Assembly: GCA_034104265.1 (NCBI GenBank)
Contig: JAXEEE010000163.1
Coordinates: forward strand, 1-19,015
Length of the DNA stretch: 19,015 nucleotides
Source of the DNA: UBA11524 sp034104265
GTDB taxonomy: Bacteria; Bacillota; Clostridia; Christensenellales; Aristaeellaceae
Direction of reading: 5' to 3'
Shown: positions 15,825 to 19,015 of the stretch, in pieces
Layout: each line of letters opens with the position of its first letter
Position numbering within the stretch: the stretch's first letter is position 1
Notes under the pieces: generated by a model
Databases searched by the model: none
The model's input: only the letters and a program-made list of their open reading frames with translations
Told to the model about the DNA's origin: nothing
Made by a program: the position numbers and the translations under genes

Positions 15825-15864
15825 TGCATGCGCCATCCTTCCTCGGCACAGCGCATCGTCGAAT

Positions 15865-15893
15865 ATTTTAGCACAACTTTCCTTCATATGCAA
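15865..15893 (-). promoter_or_regulatory. tig promoter
   Basis: On the minus strand -35 TTGCAT (15893-15888), a 17-base spacer ending TGC (extended -10), and -10 TAAAAT (15870-15865). It is expected to drive tig and, by readthrough, clpP-clpX. Confidence 0.8.
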
Positions 15894-15953
15894 GACGCGC
15901 AGCCCTGCTTTCCAAAGGAAAATCGGCCAAAATCGATCTGTTCAGGCGGTTTT

Positions 15954-16829
15954 TTACCAGTTCTCCTCCTGCCAGACATACCAGTCCTGGCCATCGGTCT
16001 CCATGACCACCGCGCCGTCGCCGCTGTAGAGCATGGGCACGCCCGGCATCACGCGATCCATGTACGTCCGGAATTTGTCCAGCCCAGCGGCATTGTTGGT
16101 GACGTACATGAACGACGGGTTAACCACCGCCAGGAAGGAGGCGGGAATGGTGATGACGCCGTGGTGGGGCACCTTCATGATGTCCGCCTGCAGCTGGTCA
16201 GGCCGGTACTTCTCCACGAAGTGCTCCATGGCCATGGCATCCGCGTCGCCGGTGAGGAGAATTCGTCGCTCACCGAAGACGATGTTCAGGCACGCGCTGC
16301 GTGCATTGCGGCCCCAGGGCTTGAGGCAACGGAGCACCTCCATCCGCGCGCCGCCCAGGGTCAGCACCTCCATGTCCTCCACCTCGCGGTAATCCACCTG
16401 CCTGGCCCGAACCTGGTTCATCACCATCTGATGGCAGCCCGCTTTGTCATTGTAGCTCATGCTGTTTGGGGACAGGAAGGTGCCCAGGGTGTAGCGGCCC
16501 TGGGAAATCATCGGGGCAAAGCCGCCGATGTGATCATCGTCCGAGTGGGTGGAGAACAGGTACTTCAGCGCCGTCACACCCTCGGCGTCCAGCGTCCGGT
16601 TCAGCCGGTCAATGTGGTAGTTGGTGGCCGCGTCCACCAGCATGGCTTCGCCGCCGCAGGTGATCAGCATGGCGTCATTGCGATCCACATCAATGGAGCG
16701 GATGCGCAGCGTTTCCCTGTCCGCCCAGGTTTCCGGGGGCTGCTGGCCGATGTGCATCTCCGCCCAGGCCGTCCCCAGGCATGCCAGCACAAGCAGCGCC
16801 GCCAGCAGGCCCATCCACCGTTTCATCAT
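15954..16829 (-). CDS. Exported metallo-beta-lactamase-fold hydrolase, ComEC C-terminal type
   Basis: The 291-residue protein begins with a signal peptide (MMKRWMG, hydrophobic core, probable cut after AWA at residue 23). Its body is an MBL-fold domain. The metal-binding motif is HSDDDH (His95, Asp97, Asp99, His100), the H-x-D-x-D-H variant seen in the ComEC/Rec2 C-terminal domain. It is followed by LLTGDAD (Asp195) and VPHHG (His222, His223). Stand-alone secreted members of this group are common in Firmicutes and are thought to be nucleases or phosphodiesterases, but the substrate here is unknown. The first of two adjacent ATGs has gggag about 9 bases upstream. It follows the glycosidase-like gene by 39 bases, in the same unit as purC. 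Confidence 0.87.
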   Translation of the reverse strand: MMKRWMGLLAALLVLACLGTAWAEMHIGQQPPETWADRETLRIRSIDVDRNDAMLITCGGEAMLVDAATNYHIDRLNRTLDAEGVTALKYLFSTHSDDDHIGGFAPMISQGRYTLGTFLSPNSMSYNDKAGCHQMVMNQVRARQVDYREVEDMEVLTLGGARMEVLRCLKPWGRNARSACLNIVFGERRILLTGDADAMAMEHFVEKYRPDQLQADIMKVPHHGVITIPASFLAVVNPSFMYVTNNAAGLDKFRTYMDRVMPGVPMLYSGDGAVVMETDGQDWYVWQEENW

Positions 16830-16868
16830 ATGCAGTTTCTCCCCTTTTCTCCCTGTGAACCTGCCCCG

Positions 16869-17852
16869 TCAGTCCGCCGAGGGCACCTGCTCCGATACGC
16901 CGATGCCCAGCACCTCGGTGGTCTTGCGGGCGTAACCCTTGCTGGAATGGGCATTGCCCACGGTGTTGATCTGCTCGCCCATGAAGATCATGCAGGCCGT
17001 TTCCCCACCGTCCAGGTTCAGCGCCTCCACACAGCCCATGGCCTGAAGCAGCTGCGCCGCCAGGATCACCTTGCAGCCGTTGCTCTTGGCCGTGCGTCCC
17101 TCCACCATCACCGCCGCGTAATGACCGGGCTCGATCATGCCGATGGCGGTGCGGGGCGCGTTGCTGCCGTTGTAGTTGGCCAGGATTTCCTCCTCGTTGA
17201 TGACGCCGTCCGCAATCAGGACCGGCCCGAAGGCCAGCGTGCTGACAACGCCCATGTCCAGGTATTCCTGGCCGGTGTGGGCGTCGGACTCAAAGGTCTT
17301 CATGCTGCCGTCCTCAAACAGGGCCAGAATGTCCAGGTTAGGGAAATACTTGTACCCTGCCGAGACCGTCTTCTCAATGATGATCTTCCTGTCGCGGACA
17401 ATGACGCCCACGTTCTTCTTGGCGGGATAGCGGTTCTGGGCAAAGTCCGTGTTGATGGCGAACACCGTCTGATGCTTGCGGGCCACCAGGTGCGGCCAGT
17501 CCGCACCGCCCATGTGCTTGTCGGGCAGGTTGGTCAGCAGCTGGAAGATCTCGCCGTTCCGGCTCCAGATTTCCGCCTCATACCAGATCAGCTTCGGATC
17601 GGGCTTCACGGTCTGGCAGCGGTAGATCTCCACCTTCACGTCCTCGTCCACAAACCGCCACAGGCCTTCCTCCGCGTCGGCGTACACATACTCGCCCTCG
17701 TCCAGGAAGCCCTCCGCGTTCAGCTCGGGGAAGGCGCCCTTCGTGCCGTCGCTGCGGGTCAGGGTGGCATACTCCTCCGCCCGGGCCAGGGGCATGGTCA
17801 TACTCATCATCAGCGCCAGGGTCATTGCCAGCGCAAGCAGCCGTTTCATCAT
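16869..17852 (-). CDS. Exported phosphodiester glycosidase-like protein (NAGPA/DUF2233)
   Basis: The 327-residue protein has a clear signal peptide ending ARA near residue 25. The second half carries the NAGPA-type core: FGPVLIADG (208-216), NAPRTAIG (231-238), then ALNLDGG (277-283). The family includes human N-acetylglucosamine-1-phosphodiester alpha-N-acetylglucosaminidase, and bacterial members act on sugar-phosphodiester or wall-related substrates. The glycine-rich tail after NLDGG is changed (ETACM instead of the common GSST-like run). The first of two adjacent ATGs starts 3 bases after the purC stop, and its ggagg ribosome site lies inside the last purC codons, so the two genes are tightly coupled. 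Confidence 0.88.
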   Translation of the reverse strand: MMKRLLALAMTLALMMSMTMPLARAEEYATLTRSDGTKGAFPELNAEGFLDEGEYVYADAEEGLWRFVDEDVKVEIYRCQTVKPDPKLIWYEAEIWSRNGEIFQLLTNLPDKHMGGADWPHLVARKHQTVFAINTDFAQNRYPAKKNVGVIVRDRKIIIEKTVSAGYKYFPNLDILALFEDGSMKTFESDAHTGQEYLDMGVVSTLAFGPVLIADGVINEEEILANYNGSNAPRTAIGMIEPGHYAAVMVEGRTAKSNGCKVILAAQLLQAMGCVEALNLDGGETACMIFMGEQINTVGNAHSSKGYARKTTEVLGIGVSEQVPSAD

Positions 17853-17855
17853 CGG

Positions 17856-18572
17856 TCAGTCCTCCATGCCCATCATCCGGTGCAGCAGCTCCTGATACGC
17901 CTGCTCCGCGTTGCCCAGATCCCGCCGGAAGCGGTCGATGTCGAGGGGCTCGTGGGTGCTCATGTCCCAGAAGCGGGAGGTGTCCGCGGAGATTTCGTCC
18001 GCCAGGAGGATCTTCCCGTGGAAGCGCCCGAACTCCAGCTGGAAGTCGATCAGCTCAATGCCGATCTCCTTCATGTAATCGGTCAGGATATCGTTGATCT
18101 TCAGCGCCGTGCGGTAGATGAAGGCAAGCTCCTCCCATGTGGCCAGCTTCAGCGCGCGGATGTGGCTCTCGTTGATCAGCGGACACTCCAGCTCCTCATC
18201 CTTCAGGTTGCACTCCACCACCGGCTCCGGCAGCGCCGTGCCCATGGGCAGGCCGATGCGCCGGGTCAGGCTGCCGGCCACGCGGTTGCGCACCTTGAAG
18301 GTGAGGGGGATCATTTCCACCCGCTTGATCAGGCTCTGGCGCGCGTCCAGCTGGCGGATGAAGTGCGTCTCCACCCCATGGCTCTCCAGCATCTCGTAGA
18401 TATGCCGGCAGACGGCGTTGTTCACTTCGCCTTTGCCCAGGATCCGCCCGCGCTTGAGTCCGTGGTAGGCCATGGCCTCATCCTTGAAATACACAATCGC
18501 CTTCTCCGGATCCGAGGTGGCATAGACGCGCTTGCCCTTGCCCTCCGTCAGCAGCCGGCCCATTTCCAGCAT
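17856..18572 (-). CDS. purC: Phosphoribosylaminoimidazole-succinocarboxamide (SAICAR) synthase
   Basis: PurC joins aspartate to CAIR using ATP in de novo purine synthesis. The 238 residues match the family length (about 235-240) and contain the N-terminal EGKGKRVY (10-17), VRNRVAGS (94-101) and the signature ADEISADTSRFWD (191-203). I chose the ATG at 18572 because gggag lies 9 bases upstream and the resulting N-terminus fits PurC. The frame stays open to 18674, but that part lies across the promoter. No other purine gene is beside it; instead thiN precedes and two secreted proteins follow. Confidence 0.96.
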   Translation of the reverse strand: MLEMGRLLTEGKGKRVYATSDPEKAIVYFKDEAMAYHGLKRGRILGKGEVNNAVCRHIYEMLESHGVETHFIRQLDARQSLIKRVEMIPLTFKVRNRVAGSLTRRIGLPMGTALPEPVVECNLKDEELECPLINESHIRALKLATWEELAFIYRTALKINDILTDYMKEIGIELIDFQLEFGRFHGKILLADEISADTSRFWDMSTHEPLDIDRFRRDLGNAEQAYQELLHRMMGMED

Positions 18573-18612
18573 GATGGCACGCTCCCTCTCCTTCATGATC
18601 GTCAACATGCCC

Positions 18613-18641
18613 ATTGTAGCAGATGCGGCGGCTTTCCTCAA
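18613..18641 (-). promoter_or_regulatory. purC promoter
   Basis: On the minus strand -35 TTGAGG (18641-18636), a 17-base spacer ending TGC (extended -10) and -10 TACAAT (18618-18613), about 41 bases before the purC start. It probably drives purC and both downstream genes. Confidence 0.8.
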
Positions 18642-18665
18642 GGGTGCGGCGCGTCTGCAGGCGGA

Positions 18666-18686
18666 TTTTGTCACAACCTGACAAAA
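18666..18686. repeat. 8-bp inverted repeat over the thiN stop, upstream of the purC promoter
   Basis: TTTTGTCA (18666-18673) and TGACAAAA (18679-18686) are exact reverse complements around 5 bases. The repeat includes the thiN stop codon and lies about 25 bases upstream of the purC -35. No T-run follows on the minus strand, so a protein binding site is as likely as a terminator. Confidence 0.55.
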
Positions 18687-19015
18687 GGCGAATCTTCAGC
18701 ATACGCCGCCATCAGCAGCCCGCCGGTGAAGCGCAGCGACGCCGTCTCCCGGGTGAACTCGTTGCTCACACCCAGGGGATAGCGGCTGGTCAGCGTCGCG
18801 TCCGTCAGCTCCCAGGCGGCGCCGCGCAGGGTCACCCCCGTGACCTCCGGTGTGAAGGCCAGCAGCGACAGCTTCCGCCCGGGCATGCGGCGCAGCACAT
18901 GCTCCCCCGGAGCCAGAATGGTCAGGCGGTTGTGCGCGTCGCACAGCCATGCCTCCTCGCCCCGCAGGGCGCAGTCCGCCAGGCACTGCAGGTTGGCCAG
19001 GGTGTGGTCGATGCG
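18671..19015 (-). CDS. thiN: Thiamine pyrophosphokinase, C-terminal part (5' end beyond the window)
   Basis: The frame is open from the window edge to a TGA at 18671-18673, giving the last 114 residues. It begins RIDHTLANLQCL, the end of the family's GGRxDHxLAN substrate-binding motif. The C-terminal beta domain follows, with TLRGAAWELTDATL, PLGVSNEFT and a short strand-rich end. The enzyme transfers pyrophosphate from ATP to thiamine, making the cofactor TPP. The N-terminal half, with the acidic metal-binding residues, lies outside the window. Confidence 0.9.
   Translation of the reverse strand, partial: RIDHTLANLQCLADCALRGEEAWLCDAHNRLTILAPGEHVLRRMPGRKLSLLAFTPEVTGVTLRGAAWELTDATLTSRYPLGVSNEFTRETASLRFTGGLLMAAYAEDSPFVRL

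Noticed and set aside
15789..18782. Nearly 1000-codon plus-strand open frame
   Set aside because: Antisense to the MBL-fold, NAGPA-like and purC genes, with the same low-quality composition and no motifs.

Overview
The window is a GC-rich stretch of bacterial chromosome. Gene content and order point to a Gram-positive, Clostridia-like Firmicute: trigger factor, ClpP, ClpX, LonB, Lon and the GTPase YsxC lie in a row, mraZ is followed by an ftsL-like gene and a PASTA-type class B penicillin-binding protein, and a CAP/SCP protein is present. Nearly every gene is on the minus strand. The only clear plus-strand gene is the CAP protein at 4835-5632. I saw no rRNA, tRNA, CRISPR array, insertion sequence or prophage gene. 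The species cannot be named from this sequence.

Read in the direction of transcription (right to left), the layout is as follows. (1) 19015-15954 holds the end of a thiamine pyrophosphokinase gene, then purC from its own promoter, tightly followed by two exported proteins: a phosphodiester glycosidase-like (NAGPA/DUF2233) protein and a ComEC-like metallo-beta-lactamase-fold protein. (2) 15893-12253 is a protein-quality-control block of tig, clpP and clpX, closed by a strong terminator after clpX. (3) 12219-11281 is a D-2-hydroxyacid dehydrogenase with its own terminator, lying between clpX and lonB. (4) 11208-10922 carries no protein gene but looks like an undescribed structured RNA: a promoter-like sequence, a run of strong hairpins of which three are capped by the same G-CUUG-C apex, and a T7 terminator. 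(5) 10831-6015 holds lonB, then lon with its own promoter, then ysxC starting directly at the lon stop codon, with a possible small gene after it. (6) The plus-strand CAP gene faces these convergently and diverges from a zinc-ribbon/metallophosphoesterase pair (4646-3520). (7) 3285-1 is the division and wall cluster: mraZ with a good promoter and TGGGN repeats, an ftsL-like gene, and a class B PBP cut by the window edge. The usual rsmH gene is absent between mraZ and ftsL.

The central block forms a coherent proteostasis set. Trigger factor folds nascent chains, ClpXP and Lon degrade damaged or regulatory proteins, LonB is a membrane-anchored Lon-type protease, and YsxC matures the large ribosomal subunit. 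The best candidates for something new are the hairpin-rich RNA upstream of lonB, the long inverted repeat over the lon transcription start, the extended MraZ with its probable autoregulatory boxes, and the purC-linked pair of secreted proteins.
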